Positions 1-6,517 of a DNA stretch of 7,941 nt are shown here, piece after piece. Numbering within the stretch: the stretch's first letter is position 1; each line of letters starts with the position of its first letter. The notes below the pieces were generated by a model that had not been told where the DNA came from, searched no databases, and saw only the letters and a program-made list of their open reading frames with translations. The stretch is taken from positions 1-7,941 of the forward strand of contig PXSX01000184.1 in NCBI GenBank assembly GCA_003022655.1, given 5' to 3'. This DNA comes from Bacteroidetes bacterium QH_1_64_81 (GTDB lineage Bacteria; Bacteroidota; Rhodothermia; Rhodothermales; Salinibacteraceae). A program made the position numbers and the translations under genes.

Positions 1-479
1 GCCACGTACACGGCGGTGTCCACGGTAATGAGCTGCGACAGGTCCTGGACCTGACGCGTGATGAACGGAACGACCGACGTGACGGTCACCGAGATGGCTG
101 CCAGGAGCCCCGCAAACGAGAGCAGAATGGCGGGCACCCGACCGAGGCCGAGGCCCTGAATGCGATCGACGAGGGGCCGGAGCAGATACGCCAAGATGCC
201 CCCGACGGCGAGGTACAGCACGATGCCGGCGAAGTACCAGAGCATCCACCCGACGGTCGCCACGGCGGCGGCCCCGAGCACGAAGCGGACGATTCGGTCG
301 AGCGTGAAGGCAGTGGGGGCGTCTTCTGCAGAGCGGGAAAACGGCCTCGTCGGCGGCGCGGCGCGCCGGGAGGAGCCCCCCTCCGGCACCGGCGTGTTCT
401 CGTCCGTCGAAGCGGTCTCCCCGTCGGCAGCGGGCACTCTCTCGCGAGGTGTGGAAGACGGATCGGGGCCGTCGGGCAT
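1..479 (-). CDS. AI-2E/PerM-family transporter, N-terminal part (partial)
   Basis: This is a polytopic inner-membrane protein of the AI-2E exporter/PerM (YhhT) family, read as 159 codons before the left window edge cuts it off. The first 60 or so residues are a polar, proline- and acid-rich cytoplasmic leader without recognisable domains. Hydrophobic segments follow at about residues 65-100 (with GIVLYLAVGGILAYLLRPLV) and 117-140 (with PAILLSFAGLLAAISVTVTS). The pattern of helix, helix, 'LLRPLVDRI', helix, then 'VVPFITRQVQDL' is typical of the start of this family. The ATG at 479 is the first start in this frame: the preceding codons up to recX contain no ATG, GTG or TTG. No strong ribosome binding site is visible. 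It lies 65 bases downstream of recX on the same strand and may be co-transcribed with it. Known members export small molecules or act as ion antiporters; the substrate cannot be told from this fragment. Confidence 0.85.
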   Translation of the reverse strand, partial: MPDGPDPSSTPRERVPAADGETASTDENTPVPEGGSSRRAAPPTRPFSRSAEDAPTAFTLDRIVRFVLGAAAVATVGWMLWYFAGIVLYLAVGGILAYLLRPLVDRIQGLGLGRVPAILLSFAGLLAAISVTVTSVVPFITRQVQDLSQLITVDTAVYV

Positions 480-544
480 GGAGTGCAGCGACGTCTGTAG
501 AAACGAACGTGCGGGATGCCTTGGGGCCGCGTGGCGTCGGCCAT

Positions 545-1222
545 TTAACGGAGCGAATCCTCGTTACGGGTCCCATCCCGCTCCAGTTCGTCGAGGATGG
601 GTCGGATCGTGTTGGACGTGAAGCCGCGGCGGCGGAGATAGCGGTACATCTTCTGCCGACGGCGCCGCGGATCGTCCTCTCCGGCCAGGCGCGGCCACCG
701 TTTCTCGGCGTGGGTCCAGGCCGCCGCCGTCACGTCTACCTCCGCAAAGAGCTCGTCGACTGCCGCGTCCGCCAGGCGCCGGTCCACGCCGCGTTCTGTG
801 AGCTCCCGCCGGATGCGTACCGGCCCGTACTTCTTGCTGGAGAAGCGGTTGTGCGCGTAGTCGTGGGCGTACGCCTCGTCGTCGAGGTACTCCAGTTCGT
901 AGAGGCGAGCGATGACGTCCTCAATGACCGGGGACGGAACGTCTTCCTGCCCGAGCTTTCGGCGCACCTCCTCCTCCGTGCGCGGCTTGTACGCGAGGTA
1001 ATCGAGCGCCGCCTGCTTCGCGTCCACGTATTGCTCGTCCCGTTCGAGCTCGCGAACCCCCTCGGGCGTAAGGGTTGCGCCCACCTGCAAGGAATGCTTT
1101 ACCACGAGGTCTTCGTGGATCCCGAAAGCAAACTCGCCGTCGAGATAGACGGACACCCGATCATCGTTGTGGACCTGAGATTCGAGACGTGTAATCGTTC
1201 CGCTCGTCGCAGCGTCCGGCAT
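545..1222 (-). CDS. recX: Regulatory protein RecX
   Basis: A 225-residue RecX-family protein, a cytoplasmic modulator of RecA that in studied species binds the RecA filament and limits its recombinase and SOS co-protease activity. The family's three-helix repeats are readable. The first (about 70-108) has ALDYLAYKPRTEEEVRRKL. The second (about 112-155) has YLDDEAYAHDYAHNR and KYGPVRIRRELTERGV. The third (about 165-212) has KMYRYLRRRGFTSNTI. Residues 1-62 are an extra N-terminal strand-rich domain (VSVYLDGEFAFGI), as in longer RecX proteins such as those of Firmicutes and Bacteroidota; the Escherichia coli protein is shorter at about 166 residues. The protein is rich in Asp and Glu, as in salt-adapted organisms. 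Start ATG at 1222; no clear Shine-Dalgarno sequence. The stop TAA is followed at once by an out-of-frame ATG that opens only a shadow frame. recA is not in the window. Confidence 0.92.
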   Translation of the reverse strand: MPDAATSGTITRLESQVHNDDRVSVYLDGEFAFGIHEDLVVKHSLQVGATLTPEGVRELERDEQYVDAKQAALDYLAYKPRTEEEVRRKLGQEDVPSPVIEDVIARLYELEYLDDEAYAHDYAHNRFSSKKYGPVRIRRELTERGVDRRLADAAVDELFAEVDVTAAAWTHAEKRWPRLAGEDDPRRRRQKMYRYLRRRGFTSNTIRPILDELERDGTRNEDSLR

Positions 1223-1253
1223 TTCGCGGAAAAAGGTTTGCCGTCAAACAGAC

Positions 1254-1345
1254 ATTTCGTATTGCGGATCTCGGGACACGTCTCACGTTCCACGTCTTAC
1301 GTTCACGTTTTACGCATCACGCAACACGAAATACGCAACACGAGA
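1254..1345. repeat. Degenerate heptamer array, unit YACGNNN, with inverted outlier
   Basis: From 1277 to 1345 the plus strand divides into ten consecutive units that each begin CACG or TACG. Nine are 7 bases long (for example CACGTCT, CACGTTC, TACGCAT, CACGCAA, CACGAAA) and one, at 1298-1303, is 6 bases. The first and third units are identical. Outside this phase, 1254-1266 reads as the reverse complement of 1320-1332 with one mismatch (12 of 13), so the region can also fold back on itself. It lies between the stop of the DUF4249 gene and the start of recX. It is not a CRISPR array: there are no constant repeats and no spacers. Short heptamer repeats are known from other bacteria, for example heterocystous cyanobacteria; whether this is a multicopy family here cannot be seen from one window. 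Confidence 0.7.
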
Positions 1346-1355
1346 CGAGCCAAAG

Positions 1356-1387
1356 GCGACTCACGAGGTAAATACGCAACGAGTCGC
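1356..1387 (-). terminator. Possible stem-loop downstream of the DUF4249 gene
   Basis: GCGACTC at 1356-1362 is perfectly complementary to GAGTCGC at 1381-1387, with an 18-base loop. It begins 33 bases past the DUF4249 stop codon (reading minus), so it could end transcription of the sigma-FecR-receptor unit or stabilise its 3' end. The long loop and the absence of a proper T-run afterwards (only CTTTGG) make it a weak intrinsic terminator. Confidence 0.3.
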
Positions 1388-1419
1388 GCCTGGATTCCCC
1401 ATCGGAAAACGCAGACCCT

Positions 1420-2241
1420 CTAACGGGACCAACACTGCTCGCCCCCCGCCGTGACGGCGTCCCGCAGGGAATCAGTGGCCACCGCCGTGGCGATGCCAAG
1501 TCCCCCGTCGACGTTGGAGATAGGCTCGCGGCGCTCCGGGTCGCCCCGGCTCCGGGCAAAGGCCGCAAACGACGTGTCCCCCCGCGTGAGGGTGACAGTG
1601 AGATCGTGCCGGGGAAACGCCGAGGTACTGTCCTCTACGGGCACCGCGTAGACGCCCGTCCATGCTCTCTGGCCCTCCTGGCGACGGAACTGGTCTTCGC
1701 GCCGCACGTCGACAGGCTGCAAAAAAAAGTTGACGACACGGGACGCGGACTCGGTCGTGTCGGGATTGAGCTGGGGCCGCACCCAGTGCATCGTGTCCTC
1801 TCCCGCCACCAACTGGTCCGCCGGCCAGTGCAGCGACACGTCGACTGGATAGAGGTAGCCCTGCTCGGCTGGGATGTCGAGCGAGTCGCGGCGGAGGGAA
1901 TCGACGCGAATTGTCTGAACCGGCTCCGGAGGCACCTCGACGCACACCTCGCTCAACTTTATCGGAGGCGGGGTCGTGCCTCGAGCCTGTGCTTTCTCGC
2001 CCTGCCACCGGGCCGAGAGACGCCATGGGACCCGATCGGGCACGTTCCCGACCTCCGAGACGGGCACGTACCGGCCAGGGCGATGGTCGGATTCCTCGTA
2101 CGATACGAGCTGCCCATCGAGAACGAGCTCAACGGTGCCTCCCTGCGCTGCGTTTGCCCGTCGGTCACCCGGATCGTTCAGAGAGCGCGTCTGCCGGAGC
2201 GTGATTGTGGGGAGGGGACGGTCGGTCTTCAGAAAGCCGAC
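1420..2241 (-). pseudogene. DUF4249-type receptor-companion protein, 5' end missing
   Basis: The frame ending at TAG (1422-1420) encodes most of a DUF4249-like protein, a family of mainly Bacteroidota lipoproteins encoded next to TonB-dependent receptors. Family-like features, reading from 2238: GFLKTDRPLPTITLRQT, then VELVLDGQLVSYEE with PGRYVP, a middle section with a GTTPPPIKLSEV-like strand, and the C-terminal EPISNVDGGLGIATAV. The function is unknown; a role as surface partner of the receptor is inferred from context. No signal peptide or lipobox precedes it. Upstream, the frame hits two TGA codons (2277-2272), and none of the three frames between here and the receptor stop (2373) encodes a hydrophobic leader. 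The first ordinary start in frame is a GTG at 2067, which would drop about the first 58 conserved residues and leave a 215-residue protein with no export signal. The missing part is occupied by a 7-base repeat array. Family assignment is from sequence pattern only. Confidence 0.65.
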
Positions 2242-2307
2242 GGCGGACCGCGGACCGCCGTTTCTCGGTGCTCATCAGCGGTCAGCCGTCCGCGGTCTGG
2301 GGTCGTC
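2238..2307. repeat. Degenerate heptamer array, unit approx. GGTCNGC, with near-palindrome
   Basis: The plus strand falls into 7-base units in constant phase: CGACGGC (2238), GGACCGC twice (2245, 2252), then CGTTTCT, CGGTGCT and CATCAGC, then GGTCAGC (2280), CGTCCGC (2287), GGTCTGG (2294) and GGTCGTC (2301). Bases 2241-2260 form an imperfect 20-base palindrome around CCGCGG, broken only by two A:A positions. The array is non-coding in the DUF4249 frame, which has two TGA codons inside it, and it directly abuts the first recognisable DUF4249 residues. The phase can be extended weakly to 2224, but that stretch is explained by coding sequence. It resembles the YACGNNN array at 1277 in unit length but not in sequence. 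Confidence 0.6.
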
Positions 2308-2372
2308 GCACATCCAGGCAGCGCTTCCTCGGTCAACTCACAGCATTGATATGCGACCCAATCTTCAACCCC

Positions 2373-5021
2373 TCACAACTCCATCTCCAGTTCCAGGAGC
2401 GGAAGGAGCGGAAGTCCACGCTGGCGATTCACGTTGACTCCCGTGTCCGTAGGCTGATACGTCTGGTCGAGAATGTTATTACGACCGGTCGCATTGTAGA
2501 CGTTCAGGGTGGCCGTCCAGTCCGCAGAAAGCAGCTGGAATCGATACCCCACCGTGAGGTCCATGCGGAGATAGGGGGGAAGCCGACCATTGTTCACCCG
2601 TGGACGATGCAGATACGTCGTGGGCGCCGTCTCCGTCGGGTCCCCCAAGCGGTAGCGGGCCACCGGCACGGTCGTTGGGTACCCGCTGCGCCACTCAGCA
2701 GCGATCGTCGCATTCCACGCTCCGCCCTCCCACCCAAGGGTGGTACGCATGGAAAGGGGCACGTCGAGGCTGGAGGGTCGCCAGCGCAGTCCCGACGACT
2801 GTCGGGACGGGGTCCGCATGAACGTCCGGCCGGCACTCATCACGAAACGGGCCCTCCATGGCGGTTGCTCGAAGACGGTACTAAACTCAAGGCCAAAGGC
2901 CCGCTCGGTGGCGGTCACGTACTGCCCGAGCAGCGCGCCCACCTTGATGCCCGGCCCTTCGATGTCGTCTTTCTCCTGAAAAGCATCGGCGGGCACCAGG
3001 GTGTTGCGCGTCTCTCGCGCGTACGCGCCGACCTCCAGGCTCCATCCCGGCTGCAGTTGGGTCTGTGTCCCGAATCCGACCTGCCCCCCCACCGCAGGCT
3101 GTACACGGTCGCTCGACGGAACCCACCGGCTCGACACTAGATCGTACACGAGGGAGTGCCGGTCGCGGAGGCGGTGTAGATACTGCACGTGTATGCCCGC
3201 ACTCCCCTCAAGAGCGAGCCACCGGGGATGCACCACATACTGCGCGTTCAGTCGGGGCGCCAGGTGAACGTGATTGCCGTCACTGAAGTAGCTGGCCCGC
3301 ACTCCCGGCTCCACGGTCCACTGAGGCGTAGGGGTCCAGGTGTCCTGCAGGTAGCCGGCCACCTTCACGGCATTCAACCGACTCTCCTGCGCTTGGCGCG
3401 TACTCGTGCCCCCGGAACGCTGGAGTTCGCTACCGAGCGTGCTCTCAAATTGGAGGGCCGACACTTGTACCCCTCCCGCCAGGACGTGACTCACCGAGTG
3501 GTGGTAATCGACGTGCATTTTGAGCCCGGCGTCGGACAGCCGGACGCGGTAGTCGGAGGACAGGGAGGCGGTCGTCGTTGGCTGCACGAACGACGCCTCC
3601 TGGGCACGATACCGGGAATAGTACGCCGTCGTGGTCACGAACGTCTCGTCCCCGACGAGGTATCGATGCTGTCCGCTGAGCACCCGATTGTCCCAGTTTT
3701 GAGCGACCTCAAACAACAGATCGGCCGGGCGGAGCCACGACGAGAGGTCCAGCGAAAGATCGAAGGGGAGGCGAAGGTCGAGGTCGTCTCGGCCGTGGTA
3801 GTAGCTCAGGGAGAGACGGTGGGTTTCTCCGAATCGGTGCGTAAGCTTCGCGCTGGTGTCGAAGAAGTAGTACCCCGTGCGCAGCGTGTCCCGTCGGCCG
3901 TTTGTGCCGGTGACGGGATGCTGACGCCCAATTAGTCTGTCCAGGTAGGAGCGCCGCCCCGACAGCATGAACGAAGTGGAGGGCGTCAGAGGGGTCTCGA
4001 TCCGAAATCGTCCGCTCAGCACGCTGAGTGCCGCCGCGGCTTTCGGCGCTTGGCGGCTTCCGTCTTTCATCTGGGCGTCGAGCACGGACGAGAGACGTCC
4101 ACCATACTCTACGGGGAACGTTCCCCGGTAGAGGTCCGTCGAGTGAAGCGTTTTGGTCTGGAACGTTGAGATAAGGCTAAAGGCGTGCCACGGGTGGTAG
4201 ACGGGCGCCCCGTCGAGCAAGTAGAGATTCTGATCGGGATTGCCCCCCCGAACACTGAGCCCGCCGCTGGTCACGCCCGACTTTCGGATTCCCGGGGTCC
4301 ACTGGAGGGCCCGAAACAGGTCCGGCTCTCCAAGCGAGGGCAGACGATCGAGCTGGTCCAGCGCGACTGCCATCATGCCAGGCAGCCGTTCGCCCTCATC
4401 GATGCTCGTCGATCCCGCCTCCACGACGACCCCCTCCGACTCGATGGGCGTTTCGGTCAGGGCAATGCGGACGGGGTCCTGCCCAGCCGTGAGCGTCGTA
4501 TCCACGCTCTGGTATCCGAGGTAGGAGATGCGCACCTCGTAAGCCTCGGGGGGAAGATTGGGGACGACGAAATATCCGTCCTGATTGGTCGTGGCGCCGG
4601 CCGTAAGCTCTGTGAGATGCACGTGGGCCCCGGGCAGTCGCTCTCTGGTTTCCGCATCGAGCACGTATCCGTTGAGGGGGACCCGGGACGTGTTCTCCTC
4701 GTTCTGCTCGGGAGACGCGACTACGAGCACGTACTGACCACGGCGCACGCGCTCGGCCCGCACGCCGGTCCCGGTGAGCACACATTCAAGTGCAGCGGCC
4801 CGGTCGGAGCCGTCGTACGTGCAGCTCGTGGTTCGGTCCCGCACGAGCCGATCGGCGTAGACGAGGTCGAGGTTGGTCTGAGTGCGGACCTGATCGAGGG
4901 CCGTCTCTAAGGCCGCGTCACTCACGCGGATTTCGATGGGCGCCTGTGCCCGGACGTTCGTACTGCCAAGGGCCCCCACCCCAACCAGCGCAATGATGAT
5001 CACAAGCAAAGGACGCGGCAC
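2373..5021 (-). CDS. TonB-dependent receptor with STN signalling domain
   Basis: An 882-residue outer-membrane receptor that would take up a ligand using TonB energy and signal to FecR. The signal peptide is residues 1-27 (hydrophobic LLVIIIALVGVGAL, cleavage near NVRAQA). The STN domain (about 29-101) is the periplasmic signalling module of FecA-type transducers; it contains Cys67 and Cys80. A carboxypeptidase-regulatory-like domain (about 114-190) has LNGYVLDAETRERLPGA and RISYLGYQS. The plug (about 205-320) carries VRGGNPDQNLYLLDGAPVY and VEYGGRLSSVLDA, and the 22-strand-type barrel runs from about 330 to the end. GVVVEAG near 197-203 is a possible TonB box. The start is a GTG; upstream in frame is a TAA at 5066-5064 and no ATG between. 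There is a 235-base leader after FecR. Such receptors in Bacteroidota import siderophores, vitamin B12 or oligomers; the ligand cannot be told. The domain order and the FecR/sigma neighbours support a FecA-like regulatory role. No frameshift is seen. Confidence 0.92.
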   Translation of the reverse strand: MPRPLLVIIIALVGVGALGSTNVRAQAPIEIRVSDAALETALDQVRTQTNLDLVYADRLVRDRTTSCTYDGSDRAAALECVLTGTGVRAERVRRGQYVLVVASPEQNEENTSRVPLNGYVLDAETRERLPGAHVHLTELTAGATTNQDGYFVVPNLPPEAYEVRISYLGYQSVDTTLTAGQDPVRIALTETPIESEGVVVEAGSTSIDEGERLPGMMAVALDQLDRLPSLGEPDLFRALQWTPGIRKSGVTSGGLSVRGGNPDQNLYLLDGAPVYHPWHAFSLISTFQTKTLHSTDLYRGTFPVEYGGRLSSVLDAQMKDGSRQAPKAAAALSVLSGRFRIETPLTPSTSFMLSGRRSYLDRLIGRQHPVTGTNGRRDTLRTGYYFFDTSAKLTHRFGETHRLSLSYYHGRDDLDLRLPFDLSLDLSSWLRPADLLFEVAQNWDNRVLSGQHRYLVGDETFVTTTAYYSRYRAQEASFVQPTTTASLSSDYRVRLSDAGLKMHVDYHHSVSHVLAGGVQVSALQFESTLGSELQRSGGTSTRQAQESRLNAVKVAGYLQDTWTPTPQWTVEPGVRASYFSDGNHVHLAPRLNAQYVVHPRWLALEGSAGIHVQYLHRLRDRHSLVYDLVSSRWVPSSDRVQPAVGGQVGFGTQTQLQPGWSLEVGAYARETRNTLVPADAFQEKDDIEGPGIKVGALLGQYVTATERAFGLEFSTVFEQPPWRARFVMSAGRTFMRTPSRQSSGLRWRPSSLDVPLSMRTTLGWEGGAWNATIAAEWRSGYPTTVPVARYRLGDPTETAPTTYLHRPRVNNGRLPPYLRMDLTVGYRFQLLSADWTATLNVYNATGRNNILDQTYQPTDTGVNVNRQRGLPLLPLLELEMEL

Positions 5022-5143
5022 GGGCGTCGCTGGGGAGAGCCGGAGAGAAAGGCGAGCAGTGTCTTACTCTCCGTCCGCGCCTTCGTTCGGGCGTGAGAAA
5101 ATGAAGAGGGACCGGCGGCAGGACGTATCGAGTCCGCCCGCAG

Positions 5144-5158
5144 GGAGGCTCGGCCTCC
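5144..5158 (-). promoter_or_regulatory. Leader hairpin 1 upstream of the receptor gene
   Basis: Plus strand GGAGGC, loop TCG, GCCTCC: a perfect 6-bp stem with a 3-base loop. It lies in the 235-base untranslated leader between fecR and the receptor gene, about 120 bases before the GTG start. It shares its arms with a second hairpin at 5171-5185. A role in mRNA processing or in setting receptor versus FecR expression is possible but not shown. Confidence 0.4.
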
Positions 5159-5170
5159 GGAAATGGATGT

Positions 5171-5185
5171 GGAGGCCAGCGCCTC
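5171..5185 (-). promoter_or_regulatory. Leader hairpin 2 upstream of the receptor gene
   Basis: Plus strand GAGGC (5172-5176), loop CAGC, GCCTC (5181-5185): a perfect 5-bp stem with a tetraloop. It begins with the same GGAGGC as hairpin 1, 27 bases away. Because both hairpins have the same arms, the arm of one can pair with the arm of the other, which allows alternative folds. No T-run follows, so neither looks like an intrinsic terminator. Confidence 0.4.
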
Positions 5186-5256
5186 TCAGAAATACAGTTG
5201 ATCGCCTTATTCCCAGCGCGACACGGTCCGTCGCTATCTGCCCCGAGAACGCGTCC

Positions 5257-6374
5257 TCAGGAGCCAGGCACAAGCTGGTAGGTGCCGTTTTCCGTACGCA
5301 CCTCCGCCCCAAGCGTGCGGGCGATCGTCTCGAGAACCTGCGATACCGGCTGCTCGCGCTCGAAGGTGCCCGTGACCGACTCCTCGGCCAAGGCCGGCGC
5401 CACTGTGACGGAAACGTCGTAGTGCGCACCCAGGCGCTGAGCTATCGTTTTGGTGGGCACCGACCGGAAGACAAACAACCCGGTCCAGTTCAGCGCCTGG
5501 GTAAGGTCCGCAGGCTGGGGAGCCGACGGGGCCTGCCCGTGCCGGACTGTACTGCGCTCCCCCGGACTCAGCACCACGGACTCAGACTCTGCTTCGTCGC
5601 CCGGTTTCACCTGCACGCGTCCTTCCACGAGCACCACTTCGGTCGTGTCACTCCCTGCCGCGACGCCGAACTGTGTGCCGAGGACCTCCGTCCGTGCCGC
5701 CGGCGTGTTTACGACGAACGGGGCGTCGTCTCGGCGTACCACGTCGAAGTAGGCGCGCCCCCGTGCTAGCTTGACGTGTCGGTCCTCCGCCGTGCTCATC
5801 CCCGGGCCGTAGGTCAGCGTGGCTGCGCCCACGAGGCGGGCCGTTGAGCCGTCTTCAAACTCCACCACTCGCTGTTCATCGGCCCCGGCCGTCACGGTGG
5901 TCCGCGACGCCTCCCCCGGCCCGTAGAAAATCGCCAACACGGCGGCCCCAATGAGGAGAGCGGCCACCGTGAGCCGCCACGCCCAACGACGCCCGGCCTT
6001 CTTCTCTCGAGATTGGGCAGGCCGTCGGGGGGATCGTTCGTCTCGGTCGGGGTGAGAGCGGCGCTCCGCAGCCTCTGCCCCGACGCGGGTCTCCTCCTGA
6101 TGCTGCGCCCACACCGTCTCAAAGTCGGCGCGCTCGTCCTGAATGCGCTCGACGACCCGTTCAAGGGCCGGAACGGCCTCAGTGGCCTCGGCGATCTCGT
6201 CGCGGGATCAGGAAGACGCTCCTGAAGACGATCTCGCAGTTCGGCCCGCACATGCCGCCAGCGCGCCCACCCCTCGGCCAACTCCGGATCCTCGTCAAGC
6301 CGCTTCCGCAACGCCGCCCGTTGCTCGGGCGTAGACTCGTCTTCGAAAAGAAGCGGATCGTATCTGTCGTCCAT
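5257..6374 (-). CDS. FecR-family anti-sigma regulator, split by a frameshift
   Basis: An inner-membrane FecR-type protein that would sequester the neighbouring sigma factor and receive the signal from the receptor's STN domain. It reads as one protein of about 372 residues only if one frame change is allowed at about 6204. Frame 1 (ATG at 6374) gives the cytoplasmic N-terminus, about 57 residues, including STPEQRAALRKRLDEDPELA and WARWRHVRAELRDRLQ. Frame 2 continues with RDEIAEATEAVPALERVVER, a basic stretch, and one transmembrane helix (about 133-151, TVAALLIGAAVLAIFYG). A periplasmic FecR domain follows (about 159-259, with EFEDGSTARLVGAATLTYGP and VNTPAARTEVLGTQFGV), then a C-terminal secretin/STN-like module (about 299-369, VSQVLETIARTLGAEV). 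Without the frame change the C-terminal part would have to start at a GTG at 6114 and would lack the sigma-binding region. The gene lies 143 bases after the sigma gene. The break is either a sequence error or a real mutation. Confidence 0.82.
6202..6210 (-). other. Apparent -1 frameshift point in the FecR gene
   Basis: On the minus strand the first frame reads CCT GAT CCC GCG; the second frame opens just after a TGA at 6210-6208 and reads TCC CGC GAC GAG. Protein-like sequence switches from DRLQERLPDP to RDEIAEATEAV here. One extra base in or next to the CCC at 6206-6204 would restore a single continuous frame. Beyond this point the first frame stays open to 5892 but yields Arg/Pro-rich sequence typical of an off-frame reading in GC-rich DNA. 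Confidence 0.75.
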
Positions 6375-6391
6375 CGTCCTGTGTGAGCGTG

Positions 6392-6460
6392 TCCGTCAGC
6401 ACGAAAAACCGATCCCAAAATCCGTCAGCGCCGTGTCGGAATTTGGTCGGCTTTGGTCGA
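6392..6460. promoter_or_regulatory. Direct repeats between sigma and FecR genes
   Basis: Two direct-repeat sets lie in the 143-base gap. TCCGTCAGC occurs exactly at 6392-6400 and 6421-6429, 29 bases apart. TTTGGTCG occurs at 6442-6449 and 6452-6459, exactly 10 bases apart, with a third related GTCGG at 6435. The 10-11 base spacing places the GTCG words on one helix face, as in many operators. No convincing promoter motif can be placed with them, so the regulatory reading is an inference. Confidence 0.3.
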
Positions 6461-6517
6461 AAGTACGGGGATTGAGCCGCCCTCTCCGCAGGGAAAGTAA
6501 CAGCCGGGAAACTTCGG

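Noticed and set aside
1277..1345. CRISPR array
   Set aside because: The units are 7 bases and degenerate, there are no 20-40 base constant repeats with unique spacers, and no cas gene is nearby.
449..1423. 324-codon open frame on the plus strand
   Set aside because: It runs antisense to recX, whose minus-strand protein has clear RecX motifs; the plus-strand translation has no recognisable domain and is a GC-rich shadow that also runs through the heptamer array.
2308..2348. Remnant lipoprotein N-terminus (CCELTEEALP) ahead of the DUF4249 gene
   Set aside because: It is in a different frame from the DUF4249 body and has no hydrophobic stretch before the cysteines: only ten codons separate it from the receptor stop in that same frame. 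The match is too short to trust.
1606..3935. Several plus-strand open frames of 240-310 codons
   Set aside because: They are antisense to the DUF4249 and TonB-dependent receptor genes, are rich in Arg, Pro and Gly, and match no family pattern.
5196..5215. ECF-type promoter (GGAATAA-like -35) ahead of the receptor gene
   Set aside because: The GGAATAA word is present on the minus strand but no matching -10 element lies at a suitable distance, and no second copy upstream of the sigma gene supports it.
6200..6212. Programmed -1 ribosomal frameshift in the FecR gene
   Set aside because: The site has no X XXY YYZ slippery heptamer and I see no strong downstream stem-loop, so a mutation or sequence error is more likely.
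5892..6374. A separate 160-codon minus-strand gene ahead of FecR
   Set aside because: Only the first 57 or so residues look like protein; the rest is Arg/Pro-rich off-frame sequence overlapping the FecR transmembrane region. It is better read as the N-terminal part of the FecR gene before the frameshift.
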